Below, piece after piece: positions 50,606-59,343 of a stretch of DNA of 64,000 nt. Under the pieces are notes generated by a model. It was not told where the DNA came from. It made no database searches and was given only the letters and a program-made list of their open reading frames with translations. Both the position numbers and the translations under genes were made by a program. This DNA comes from Desulforhabdus sp. TSK (GTDB lineage Bacteria; Desulfobacterota; Syntrophobacteria; Syntrophobacterales; Syntrophobacteraceae). Numbering within the stretch: position 1 is the stretch's first letter; each line of letters begins with the position of its first letter. The stretch spans positions 1 to 64,000 of the forward strand of contig NZ_BQXM01000013.1 of assembly GCF_022836495.1 (NCBI RefSeq), given 5' to 3'.

Positions 50606-53100
50606 ACGGCGTCCGCATTCTCATTGTTGAAGACGAAGCCATCGTATCCATGGAGCTCGAGGAGCGGCTGGCGGCCATGGGCTATCGTCCGGTGGGTTCC
50701 GCATCCAGGGGTGAGGAGGCTTTGAAGCTCACAGGCGAGCTGCGGCCAGACCTCGTCCTGATGGACATCCGGCTCCAGGGTGCGATGGATGGAATCGAGG
50801 CTGCCCGGGAGATCCTGTCCCGATTTCGAACTCCCGTCATTTTCGTCACGGCCTACTCCGAAGACTCGACGCTGGAGCGGGCCAAACTTGCGGAGCCTTA
50901 TGCCTACATCCTCAAACCCTTTGATGATCGGGAGCTGCGGTCGTCTATCGAAATCGCACTCTATAAACATGAAGCCGAGGAGGAAATCCGGCGGCTGAAC
51001 CGCCTCTATGATGTTCTCAGCCAGGTGAATCAGTCCATCGTGCGGATTCAGACCCGGGAGGAGCTGCTGCCGACCATTTGCCGACTGGTGGTGGAGCACG
51101 GAGCGTTGGATCTGGCCTGGATCGGGTGGCTGGAATCCGAGACGTTCCGTCTGACTCCCGAGGCCCATTTTGGAAATCATGTGGAGAGCCTCATTGCCAT
51201 GCAGAGCGCTGCAGGCAAGCTCGCGTCGCATGAAAGCAACCCCATGCGTGCCATGCGCGCGGGTAAGCCTTCCGTCTGCAACGAATGCGGAAGCGGCTCC
51301 TGCCTCCACCCGTCGGACAAGTCGCCTGCAGTCCTGGGATTTCAATCCTGTGGGTCCTTCCCCCTGAGGCTCCAGGGGAAGGTCTGCGGCGCTTTGACGC
51401 TCTGCGCCGCGGAAAAAAACTTCTTCCGTGACCGGGAGATCACCCTGCTGGAAGAGGTCGCTCTCGACATCTCCTTTGCACTGGACAAGATGGAGGGCGA
51501 CAGCCAGCGCACGCGCACGGAGAGAGCCCTCCGCGTCAGCGAGCAGCAGTACCGCGACGTCCTCGAAGCATCCGGAGAGTTCATCTGGGAGTCGGATCCC
51601 AAAGGGCGCCTGTCCTACGTCAGCGAACGCGTCGTGTCTATTTTGGGTTATAGCCCGGAGGAGCTTGTTGGGCGTTCTCTTTTTGATTTCATGGCAGAAA
51701 CGGAGGCGGCAAAACTGGAGGCATCCTTTCTGGAGAGCACTCAGGCGAAGGCCGGGTTTCGAGACCTGGAGCACCGAATCCTTACCAGGTCTGGTGGTGC
51801 TGTCTGGCTCAGCGTCAACAGGGTGCCGGTTCTTGACGCGACGGGTGAGCTGATCGGGTACAGGGGGACGTCGCGGGACATCACCGAGCGCAAGCGGGCG
51901 GAGAAAGAGATGGCAAAACTGGAAGCGCGGCTTCGCCAGGCTCAAAAGCTCGAGGCCATCGGCACACTCGCTGGAGGAATAGCCCACGATTTCAACAATA
52001 TCCTGACTCCCATCATGGGCTACACTGAAATGGCCCTGGATGAGCTGTCCGAATCGAGCCCCATGAGGTACGATCTCAACCAGGTGCTTGCCGCAGCCTG
52101 TCGGGCCAAGGACCTGGTGAAGCAGATCCTGACCTTCAGCCGATTCAACCAGGATCAGCTCATGCGCCCGGTAGACATCAGCCTGGTGGTGAAGGAAGCT
52201 TTGAAGCTCCTGAGGGCCTCCCTGCCGACCAGCATCGAAATCCGGCAGAACATTCAGAAAGGCATGGTCGTGGCCGACGCCACACAAATCCACCAGGTGA
52301 TTGTCAACCTGTGCACCAATGCAGCCCATGCCATGGAAGAGAGGGGGATCCTGGAAGTATCCCTCACGCAGGTCGTCCTCAGCGACCAGGACCTGGCTTC
52401 GCTGGCTCTTTCGGACCTCACAGCCGGGTCCTACCTCAGGCTGAGTGTCAGGGATACCGGGCATGGTATGACCGGGGATATCATGGAGCATATCTTCGAG
52501 CCTTACTTCACGACGAAGCAGGTGGGCGACGGTACCGGGCTGGGGCTGGCCGTCGTTCATGGAATCGCAAAGAAACATGGCGGCGAGATTCGGGTTCAGA
52601 GCACGCCGGGTGTGGGAAGCGTCTTCGAGGTCTACCTGCCTCTGGCTGCCGGCGAGGCCTCCCAGGAGGTTGGCCCCTCCCAGGGTGTGCCCCGGGGAAC
52701 GGAGAGCATCCTCGTGGTGGATGATGAACCGATGATCACGGAAATGGGCGGCAGGCTGCTGGGACAGTTGGGATACAGTGTGACGGCGAAGACGGACCCC
52801 CGGGAAGCGCTTGGCCTGCTGCTTGCCAATCCCGATGCATTCCACCTGGTGATCACGGACTACACCATGCCGTATATGACCGGGGTGGAACTGGCGCAGG
52901 GGATTCTGAAGGTCAAACCGGGGATGCCCATCATTCTGTGCACGGGATTCAACGAGAGGATGAGTGCCGAAATGGTGCACGAGGCCGGCATTACGGAGCT
53001 TGTCATCAAGCCGTTTGATCAGAAGCACCTGGCTGAGTTGATCCGGCGGGTCCTCGAACCGCAGGAGGCCTCACGTGATTTGCTGCGCTCCTCCCCATGA
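50602..53100 (+). CDS. Hybrid sensor kinase: receiver-GAF-PAS-HisKA-HATPase-receiver
   Basis: An 832-residue soluble protein. The N-terminal receiver opens 'GVRILIVEDEAIVSMELEER' with phosphoacceptor D55 ('LVLMDIRLQG'). A GAF-like domain follows (about 150-300, with 'CNECGSGSCLHPSDKSPAV'), then PAS ('VLEASGEFIWESDPKGRLSY'), HisKA with H462 ('GGIAHDFNNILTPIMGYTEM'), HATPase_c ('GTGLGLAVVHGIAKKHGG') and a C-terminal receiver with D753 ('LVITDYTMP'). The GTG start overlaps the stop of the preceding kinase gene (GTGA), so the two proteins are made together and likely form one phosphorelay. There is no DNA-binding output domain. Confidence 0.9.
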   Translation: MNGVRILIVEDEAIVSMELEERLAAMGYRPVGSASRGEEALKLTGELRPDLVLMDIRLQGAMDGIEAAREILSRFRTPVIFVTAYSEDSTLERAKLAEPYAYILKPFDDRELRSSIEIALYKHEAEEEIRRLNRLYDVLSQVNQSIVRIQTREELLPTICRLVVEHGALDLAWIGWLESETFRLTPEAHFGNHVESLIAMQSAAGKLASHESNPMRAMRAGKPSVCNECGSGSCLHPSDKSPAVLGFQSCGSFPLRLQGKVCGALTLCAAEKNFFRDREITLLEEVALDISFALDKMEGDSQRTRTERALRVSEQQYRDVLEASGEFIWESDPKGRLSYVSERVVSILGYSPEELVGRSLFDFMAETEAAKLEASFLESTQAKAGFRDLEHRILTRSGGAVWLSVNRVPVLDATGELIGYRGTSRDITERKRAEKEMAKLEARLRQAQKLEAIGTLAGGIAHDFNNILTPIMGYTEMALDELSESSPMRYDLNQVLAAACRAKDLVKQILTFSRFNQDQLMRPVDISLVVKEALKLLRASLPTSIEIRQNIQKGMVVADATQIHQVIVNLCTNAAHAMEERGILEVSLTQVVLSDQDLASLALSDLTAGSYLRLSVRDTGHGMTGDIMEHIFEPYFTTKQVGDGTGLGLAVVHGIAKKHGGEIRVQSTPGVGSVFEVYLPLAAGEASQEVGPSQGVPRGTESILVVDDEPMITEMGGRLLGQLGYSVTAKTDPREALGLLLANPDAFHLVITDYTMPYMTGVELAQGILKVKPGMPIILCTGFNERMSAEMVHEAGITELVIKPFDQKHLAELIRRVLEPQEASRDLLRSSP

Positions 53101-53374
53101 GTCGCGCGGGGATGCTGTGCCCCAAAGGAGAAGCGGATATCGCCTCCTCGTTCCCCGTGGAGGCGGTGGAGGCTTCCGATGCCCCGGGAAGTGCCGGCGT
53201 CTTTTAAACTTTACCGGCAGGAAATCGTGTGGTAAATGTCAGGGTGCTAAAAACCTTTGCAGACGGCTTCAACGGTGGGAAGAACAACCGCGGTGCTGAG
53301 GGGTGGTGTGTCGGGCAGGGCGAACAGCCGGTCCAAATCTGCCAACTCATGACTCAAGGAGTGAGAGAGGGCTC

Positions 53375-54037
53375 ATGATTAAATTGACTGTCGATGGCAA
53401 ACAGATCGAAGCACAGGAGGGAACCAGCCTTCTTCAGGCATGTCTGGACAACGACATTTTTATCCCCAATCTGTGCTACCTGAAAGAAATGGAGCATCCC
53501 CCCACATCCTGCAGGATGTGCTTTGTGCAGATCGAGGGGCAAAGCAAGCCCGTCACCTCCTGCAATCGCAAGGTGGAGGAGGGGATGGCGGTGCGGACGG
53601 ATACGGAGCAGGTGAGGCAGCTGCAGCAGAACGTCTTCCAGCTTCTTTTTTCCGCACACCATATGGACTGCAAGAACTGCCTGTCCAGAAAAGGGTGCCA
53701 GCTCCAGAAGATCGCCAAGTTCCTGGGCATCAAGCTCAAGGCCAGGAAGCCGGAGGAGCTGGGGCGGGACCTGACGGTGAAGCCGACTCACCCCTGTTTC
53801 GACCTTTTGCCGACGCGATGCATCCTCTGCCATAAATGCCTGTATGTCTGTGACGAAAAGGGATATTCCATCCTGAAGGTCGAAAAGAGCGGGATCAATA
53901 CCGTCATCGCTTATTGCGGCGACGAAGATCCTGCCAGGATTCCCTGTCCCACCTGTGGTGCGTGCGTGGAAATTTGCCCGGTGAGCGCCATTGTCCCCAG
54001 GAAGGAAGAGCCTGTCGCCGCCGCTGCGGGCGCCTGA
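53375..54037 (+). CDS. NuoG/HoxU-like iron-sulfur protein
   Basis: A 220-residue protein with an N-terminal [2Fe-2S] ferredoxin domain ('CYLKEMEHPPTSCRMCFVQI', 'CNRKVEEG'), the His-ligated cluster motif HxxxCxxCxxxxxC ('HHMDCKNCLSRKGC') and two [4Fe-4S] motifs ('CILCHKCLYVC' and 'CPTCGACVEICP'). This is the electron-relay part of NuoG, HoxU and HydC/HndD-type enzymes. No flavin or catalytic subunit is encoded nearby, so it may serve an enzyme coded elsewhere. The ATG at 53375 follows 'GAGAGGGCTC'; an in-frame upstream ATG at 53303 adds 24 non-homologous residues. Confidence 0.88.
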   Translation: MIKLTVDGKQIEAQEGTSLLQACLDNDIFIPNLCYLKEMEHPPTSCRMCFVQIEGQSKPVTSCNRKVEEGMAVRTDTEQVRQLQQNVFQLLFSAHHMDCKNCLSRKGCQLQKIAKFLGIKLKARKPEELGRDLTVKPTHPCFDLLPTRCILCHKCLYVCDEKGYSILKVEKSGINTVIAYCGDEDPARIPCPTCGACVEICPVSAIVPRKEEPVAAAAGA

Positions 54038-54095
54038 TCCGGAGACGGGCCTGCAGGGATCCTGTCGTAGACGCATGGAGGATTGAACGGTTCTC

Positions 54096-54160
54096 TTTTG
54101 TAGGAGCGGCATCCTGCCGCGACTGGCTTACTGTCGCGGCAGGATGCCGCTCCTACAAAA
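54096..54160. repeat. Palindromic repeat 'GTAGGAGCGGCATCCTGCCGCGAC', copy 1
   Basis: Arms 'ttttgtaggagcggcatcct' and 'gccgcgac' and their reverse complement enclose a 9-base loop. The palindrome extends outside (left flank 'aacggttctc', right flank 'gggaaccgtc'), giving about 110 bases in all. Nearly identical copies are at 59201-59259 and 61485-61547. It lies 58 bases after the iron-sulfur protein stop. Confidence 0.85.
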
Positions 54161-54230
54161 AACAGGGAACCGTCAAAGAGAAGGTCTTATGCCTCAGCGA
54201 GTATAAAGTTCTGCGAAATTTTTTTTTAAA

Positions 54231-54276
54231 TCAAAACGGGTGGTATCCGATTAAGTATCGGTACCACCCGTTTTGA
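54231..54276 (+). terminator. Strong hairpin, likely terminator of the iron-sulfur gene unit
   Basis: The arm 'tcaaaacgggtggta' pairs perfectly with 'taccacccgttttga', with the inner stem 'ccgat' / 'atcgg' around a 5-base loop. On the plus strand it is followed by a run of five T. It lies after the repeat and before the HDOD gene, so it separates the two genes. Confidence 0.7.
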
Positions 54277-54311
54277 TTTTTCAGGAGCATATGACAAGAC
54301 AGGAGTGAGAA

Positions 54312-55205
54312 ATGGTCCAGGAACTGAACGCCTATGAATTGAAAGCGCTGAATTACGAGCTCCTGCTGAAGGACATTCTCACTGCTGCCGAAAAGCTCCC
54401 TCCTTTTCCCGATGTGGCGTGGAAGGTCCTGGGGCTCATCCGGAAGATGGCTTCGGTGAGAGAAATTGAAGCTGTCATCAAGTTTGATCCCACCATCGCG
54501 GCCCGTGTGCTCTCCTTGAGCCAGTCGGCCTACTACCAGCGCCTCCGGAAGGTGACCTCACTCCAGGAAGCCATCATGGTCCTGGGAAACCAGAAGCTCG
54601 TCGAGGTCGTCCTGGCGGCCTGCGCCGCACATTATTTTCGTGGGCAGATTTCGGGCTACCGCCTCAACGAGCAGGCCCTGTGGCGCCATTCCGTCGCCGT
54701 CGCCATCATGGCTGAAAAGCTCGCCCAGGAGTTCAGAAAGAAAAAGGTCCTCACCGCCTACACCGCCGGGCTGCTCCATGACATCGGCAAAACGGTCCTG
54801 GATTTGTACGCCAAAATCTATCTGCATGTCGACCTGAGCCAGATCCGCAAAGGCGGTGTTCAATTCATCGAGGCGGAGCGCAGGGCATTGGGCATCGACC
54901 ACCAGGAGCTGGGACAGATCATTGCCCGTCGCTGGCAATTCCCGCTGGAAGTGACGGTGGCCATCGGCAACCATCATTTTCCCCAGAAGGCCAAGACAGA
55001 CCAGGACATGGCGGCCATTGTCCATGCGGCCGACCGGATGGTGAACGCCATGGAAGGAGAGGAGGGAGCCCGGGATGTCCTCGATCCGGCATCCGATCCC
55101 GTCTTCAAAGCCATGGGGATAGATGCTCAGAAGGTGGAACGGTTCCAGGCCGAGCTTGCCGAAGCGTTGGAGGGCATCGTCACATTCCTGAAAAACGATG
55201 CGTGA
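54312..55205 (+). CDS. HDOD domain protein
   Basis: A 297-residue soluble protein. The HDOD core spans about 20-240: 'LPPFPDVAWKVLGLIRKM', 'VIKFDPTIAARVLSLSQSAY' (typical signature), 'TSLQEAIMVLGNQKLVEVVL', 'HSVAVAIMAEKLAQ' and 'YTAGLLHDIGKTVLDLYA', with HD retained. Such proteins act in cell signalling, sometimes linked to cyclic-di-GMP or chemotaxis, without known catalytic activity. The ATG at 54312 follows 'CAGGAGTGAGAA'. The 3' end overlaps the 3' end of the radical SAM gene on the other strand by 79 bases. Confidence 0.88.
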   Translation: MVQELNAYELKALNYELLLKDILTAAEKLPPFPDVAWKVLGLIRKMASVREIEAVIKFDPTIAARVLSLSQSAYYQRLRKVTSLQEAIMVLGNQKLVEVVLAACAAHYFRGQISGYRLNEQALWRHSVAVAIMAEKLAQEFRKKKVLTAYTAGLLHDIGKTVLDLYAKIYLHVDLSQIRKGGVQFIEAERRALGIDHQELGQIIARRWQFPLEVTVAIGNHHFPQKAKTDQDMAAIVHAADRMVNAMEGEEGARDVLDPASDPVFKAMGIDAQKVERFQAELAEALEGIVTFLKNDA

Positions 55206-56695
55206 TTGGAAGTGAAAATGGGGGGGTCTCGTCTCAGGATCTGCGCCACCGCCTCATGCCTCTTGAATTCCTTGTCCAGGAATTGCCGCACGAGGCCCCT
55301 GTCCCACCCCAGGGGATGCTTGAACCCCGTGTAGAGGGAAAGATCGCCTTCGTAAAGTGTTTGCGTTTCCAGCCCCTGTGATTCGGGTCCATGGACGGGC
55401 AGGTTGAAAATGGCCAGGTTCAGGAATCCGATGCAGTCAGCGTGCTTCGCGGTGAATTCCAGGGTCTTGCGTGCCGCTGCAGGCGTTTCCGACGGTGTAC
55501 CGAAAAGCAGGTACACGTAGGTCGCAATGCCTGCCTTCTTGAGATTTATCAGAGCCCGGGATGCCGTTTCCAGGCGCATTCCCTTGTGCTCACGGTCGAT
55601 GACCTCCTGGTCCCCCGATTCCAGCCCCAGCTTCAGCATGACACAACCCGATCGCTTCAGATCCCGGCAAAAATCCTCGTCCGCCAGCTGCGGCGTGATG
55701 CGCACAAAGCCGTACCAGGGAATGCCCGGTGGATGCCCCATGAGGGCTCGCATCAGCCTGGGGCTGACGGCATTGTCCAGGAGATGGAGGAGCACGGGAC
55801 GGGTCCGGGCCTTCAGTAGGGACAGGTCCTCCAGGACGCGGTCTGTGCCCAGTGGGCGGTATGGATTGCCTTCGGCCTTTTCGGGGCAGAAGGAGCACCG
55901 GTTCCAGTAGCATCCACTGGAAGCGCTGTAGGGAAGGATGACGCCCGGGGCCAGGTATTGTTGCAGGGGAAGCACATCGTAGGCGGGCGTTGACGGCCCC
56001 GGGCGTGGAGTCTGGATTCCGGCCAGAGAGAGCATGGCCTCCTCGCCGGGACCGGCGACCATCTGGTTCACGAGTCCGCTGAAGGGGTCCTTCCACTGGG
56101 GACTGCTCATCCACGAAGTCACCAGCCCGCCACCCAGGACGATGGCAAGCCCGGGATATTCCTTCCTCAAAAAACCCAGCATGGCAAAGGTGCAGAGGGC
56201 CTGGCTGAGAAAGTTCAACGAGAATCCTGCGACCCTGAAAGTCCCGGCCTCCACGAGCCCGCGCAGGCGCCGGCTGAAATAAGGGTAGAAGGGGTTTTCC
56301 TCCGGGTGCTCGGCCGCCCGGATCAAGTCGGCGCTTCGAACGGGGGAAAGCTCCCTCTGCTGATAATTTCCAAGGCCCAGCCGTGCGCCCTCCGGGACCG
56401 AGGGAGAAGTCTCCAGGAGCCGGTTCAGGTCCAGAACCGCCCGTTTGTAACGGTCGAAATTTTCATAAAGCGCAGGAACGCGCATGGAATGGAGGTTTTC
56501 GGGGTAGCCGCGGGCGGCACGCCGGGTCCACGGGTCCCTCGGCGCCCGGGGGCCTTGCATGAGATGGAGCAATCCCTCGAGATTGGCATCGAGGACGGAG
56601 CATGGGACGCCCTGTGCGCGCAGAGCGCCTGCCAGTTTGGCAATTCCCGGTGGGGGTTCGCAGGGTTTCACAACAGGGGGGTGGATCAACAGCAT
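55127..56695 (-). CDS. B12-binding-type radical SAM protein
   Basis: A protein of about 522 residues. The N-terminal cobalamin-binding-like domain opens 'MLLIHPPVVKPCEPPPGIAK' and includes 'VAGFSLNFLSQALCTFAMLG' and 'LAIVLGGGLVTSWM'. The radical SAM domain has the cluster motif 'SGCYWNRCSFCPEKAEG' (Cys-x4-Cys-x2-Cys), 'VMLKLGLESGDQEVIDREHK' and 'AGIATYVYLLFGTPSET'. It likely performs a radical methylation or similar step; the substrate is unknown. The ATG at 56695 is chosen because the family core begins there. Its last residues are read from sequence antisense to the HDOD gene. Confidence 0.85.
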   Translation of the reverse strand: MLLIHPPVVKPCEPPPGIAKLAGALRAQGVPCSVLDANLEGLLHLMQGPRAPRDPWTRRAARGYPENLHSMRVPALYENFDRYKRAVLDLNRLLETSPSVPEGARLGLGNYQQRELSPVRSADLIRAAEHPEENPFYPYFSRRLRGLVEAGTFRVAGFSLNFLSQALCTFAMLGFLRKEYPGLAIVLGGGLVTSWMSSPQWKDPFSGLVNQMVAGPGEEAMLSLAGIQTPRPGPSTPAYDVLPLQQYLAPGVILPYSASSGCYWNRCSFCPEKAEGNPYRPLGTDRVLEDLSLLKARTRPVLLHLLDNAVSPRLMRALMGHPPGIPWYGFVRITPQLADEDFCRDLKRSGCVMLKLGLESGDQEVIDREHKGMRLETASRALINLKKAGIATYVYLLFGTPSETPAAARKTLEFTAKHADCIGFLNLAIFNLPVHGPESQGLETQTLYEGDLSLYTGFKHPLGWDRGLVRQFLDKEFKRHEAVAQILRRDPPIFTSNHASFFRNVTMPSNASASSAWNRSTF

Positions 56696-56844
56696 TTTGT
56701 TCGTGTTTTCCTCTTGCTTGCCCTGTGCGACGCTGTCTTTCGTGTGGGGTCGAAATCTCCGGCAGCACCGCCATGGAAGAGGCAACTGCCGGAGGTTTCA
56801 ATGTGGTGAGGCTTCAGCCGAGCTCCCGCTACTGAAAGATTCCA

Positions 56845-58668
56845 TCATTCCAGGCGAATCTTGCGCTCTTCCCCCAGGTTGAAGGTCCTGTAATCGGCGT
56901 ATCCCTGGTTGAGGGCCACGGAAATGGGGATTTGCCTGCTGGCCGGCCCCCAATGCTGGATGGGACCGGGACTGCTGAAAAGATCCTCCTGGGCCCATTT
57001 TTCCCGGTGGGCGGCAAAGAGCTTGAAAGCGGGAGAATCCAGCTCTACCAGAGACTTCTCTATGACCATCTCTTCTTTGCCTTTTCTCATCTCGCAGGTA
57101 ATGAGCCCCGTAATGGGCAGAGCCAGAACGGTGCCGCCCTTGTCGAAATCGGTGACCGCCGCCATGTAGCCCGTTTTGCCCGCCAGGACGAGAGATCCCG
57201 CCGTCAGTCCCAGGGCAAAGGTGAAGGCCGCATCGAAGGAGGTCGGTTTGCCGCTGCGTCCCTCGTAGCCCAGGAAGTGGGACTGGCTGGAGAAGGTCGC
57301 CACCTTGAATTTATCGATCTGCTGGGGACTCGCCGGCACCAGGCCTTCGCCGTCACCGAAGTATTTTTCGGTGTGGCGTTTGATCTCCGACATTTTGTAG
57401 CGGATCTTGTCGATGAGGAGCTTTTCCGTCTCGATCTGGGACACCTTCACATTGCCGTGATCGTCCCGGTCGAGAATCAGCATTTCTTCGATCTCATCGG
57501 GAAGGGACGCCATGAGCTGCGCCGACTGGGGAGACAGGTGAGGATAAAGGAATTCCAGCTTGTTCCGGAGGGTGGGCAGGTCCTTGATGTCCCGTTCATA
57601 GTCGGCCAGGGCCCGGTTGAGCTCCAGGATGAGGGTGCGCATCTCCGGGACGAATTCGATCAACCCTTCGGGCACCAGGACGACGCCGTGATTGATGCCT
57701 TTGAGCCTGCGCAGGACGATGATCCTGACAATTTCATCGACGATATCCCCCAGGGACATATTTTCGGCGGCGATTTCCTCGGAAATGAGGGCGATGGCCG
57801 GCTTCGTCTGCAGCGCGACTTCCAGGGTAATCTTGCTGGCGGTGCGTCCCATCAGCTTGACAAAGTGATAATATTTCACGGCGGAGGCTGCATCCTGGGC
57901 CAGATTGCCCGTCAGTTCCGCATAAACCTTTGTCGCCGTGTCGTAGCCGAAGGAAATGGGCAGGTATTTTCCGGCCGCCATATCTCCGTCGATGGTCTTG
58001 GGGATGCCGATGACACTGCAGGGGATCCCTTCCGTCTCCAGGTACTCGGCGATGAACGCGGCATTGGTGTTGGAATCGTCCCCTCCCACGATGATGAGAC
58101 CATCCAGGCGATTCTCGAGGACTGTGTTTTTCACCTTCTCGAACTGTTCGGGCGTCTTGATCTTCGTTCGGTCCGTCCCGAGGAAATTGAACCCGCCCGT
58201 GTTGATGATGCGGTCAACATCGGACTTGGTGATTTCGAAAACGTCACCGCTGAGCAGCCCTTTGGGACCCTTTCGGATGCCGAGGAGGGTGTTGTCGTCG
58301 CCCAGGACCAGCTTCAAGCCGGCCAGGACATTGTGGCCGCCTGCTGCCGGTCCGCCGGAAAAAAGAACGGCAACCCGCTTGCCCGCCACCGCTGGATGCG
58401 CTTCGGAGGGATGCGCCTCCAGGATGATGTTCCTGCTCTTGGCGATGGTTTTGGGGAAAACTTCCAGGATGCTGTTGTGCTCCTGGCACGTAAAAACCGT
58501 TTGCGTCTCCCTGAAAGAAGCCGGCCGAATAGTGCCGTCCTTATCGAGGAAAACGGAACAGACGGGAATGGGCTGTTCCCTGGCTGCATCCTCGAAAAGC
58601 GAATGCCCCCCCTCCGTCTGTTTCACGAGTGTGGCCAGGTCGGTCCCTGCCGGGTCTTGCGTTTCCAT
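56845..58668 (-). CDS. pfp: Diphosphate-dependent 6-phosphofructokinase (long PFP type)
   Basis: A 607-residue glycolytic enzyme that phosphorylates fructose-6-phosphate with PPi and is reversible. The PFK core has 'VAVLFSGGPAAGGHNVLAGL', 'LIIVGGDDSNTNAAFIAEYL' (Asp after GGD, which favours PPi over ATP), 'GIPKTIDGDMAAGKYLPISF' (Lys in PKTIDGD, PPi type) and 'YYHFVKLMGRTASKITLEVA'. The length fits the long clade shared with plant beta subunits and several anaerobes. The ATG at 58668 is chosen because the family starts there; 58701 is an alternative. Confidence 0.9.
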   Translation of the reverse strand: METQDPAGTDLATLVKQTEGGHSLFEDAAREQPIPVCSVFLDKDGTIRPASFRETQTVFTCQEHNSILEVFPKTIAKSRNIILEAHPSEAHPAVAGKRVAVLFSGGPAAGGHNVLAGLKLVLGDDNTLLGIRKGPKGLLSGDVFEITKSDVDRIINTGGFNFLGTDRTKIKTPEQFEKVKNTVLENRLDGLIIVGGDDSNTNAAFIAEYLETEGIPCSVIGIPKTIDGDMAAGKYLPISFGYDTATKVYAELTGNLAQDAASAVKYYHFVKLMGRTASKITLEVALQTKPAIALISEEIAAENMSLGDIVDEIVRIIVLRRLKGINHGVVLVPEGLIEFVPEMRTLILELNRALADYERDIKDLPTLRNKLEFLYPHLSPQSAQLMASLPDEIEEMLILDRDDHGNVKVSQIETEKLLIDKIRYKMSEIKRHTEKYFGDGEGLVPASPQQIDKFKVATFSSQSHFLGYEGRSGKPTSFDAAFTFALGLTAGSLVLAGKTGYMAAVTDFDKGGTVLALPITGLITCEMRKGKEEMVIEKSLVELDSPAFKLFAAHREKWAQEDLFSSPGPIQHWGPASRQIPISVALNQGYADYRTFNLGEERKIRLE

Positions 58669-58744
58669 TACTACGCCCCTTCTGAATGAATCGAATGGCA
58701 CTATCCATACCAGCGCAAAAGCAGTGGTTGCACGAGCTCTTTCC

Positions 58745-59131
58745 CTAATCCTCTTCCCCTGCGCCTACGAGGGGAAAAACCTTGTCCACCGTGAAGAAAA
58801 CGAGGAAAAGAGGACCCCGAGCCCCCTCGCTGTCTCCATAGTCGCGTCGGCGGAGGGAAAACAGAAGCTCCGTGTCCTGCTCTTCACGAACCTTGGTGAG
58901 AAACAGTCTCTTCCCTTTGTATCCCGGACCGTCTTCCATGAAAATGTAAGCCGCGTGGGGGTTGGACTGAATGTTGGTGTGCGTGAGGCGGTCGCGCATG
59001 ATGAAGGCCACCGTTCCATCGTCCATGATATGAGGAGTTGCATAAATGGCACCGTCCACATTGCCCGCCGCATTGGCCGTGGCCAGGACGCCTCTTCCCT
59101 TGACGCTCTTGAAATATTCCTTGAAGTCCAT
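58745..59131 (-). CDS. Pyridoxamine 5'-phosphate oxidase-like flavin-binding protein
   Basis: A 128-residue split-barrel protein ('GVLATANAAGNVDGAIYATP', 'VAFIMRDRLTHTNIQSNPHA', 'AYIFMEDGPGYKGKRLFLTK'). This class binds FMN or F420/heme and acts in redox or general stress roles; true PNP oxidase residues are not evident. The ATG at 59131 gives the usual N-terminus just ahead of the first strand, with an alternative at 59161. It sits between the PFP gene and a palindromic repeat. Confidence 0.8.
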   Translation of the reverse strand: MDFKEYFKSVKGRGVLATANAAGNVDGAIYATPHIMDDGTVAFIMRDRLTHTNIQSNPHAAYIFMEDGPGYKGKRLFLTKVREEQDTELLFSLRRRDYGDSEGARGPLFLVFFTVDKVFPLVGAGEED

Positions 59132-59200
59132 CTGATCTCTCCTTTTCTCTTTTATGCTCAATAAGGTGCAAAATGTTCGATGTTATGGCTCCCTGCGTTT

Positions 59201-59259
59201 TGTAGGAGCGGCATCCTGCCGCGACGTCGACCCAGTCGCGGCAGGATGCCGCTCCTACA
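59201..59259. repeat. Palindromic repeat 'GTAGGAGCGG', copy 2
   Basis: Arms 'tgtaggagcggcatcctgcc' plus 'gcgac' and the perfect inverse ending at 59259 enclose a short loop. The flank 'ggctccctgcgttt' on the left matches, in reverse, the right flank 'aacagggagcc' of the copy at 61485. This shows the element is asymmetric and lies here in the opposite orientation. Confidence 0.85.
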
Positions 59260-59343
59260 AGAATGAAGTTTTCAATCCCTAATGCGTATACCTCTTGTTG
59301 CAGGTTGTCAGCCTGAATCCATAAACCCTGAAGGTTGTTGCGC

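Noticed and set aside
50500-53028. 842-codon minus-strand frame opposite the hybrid kinase
   Set aside because: Antisense shadow in GC-rich DNA; the plus strand has all receiver and kinase motifs.
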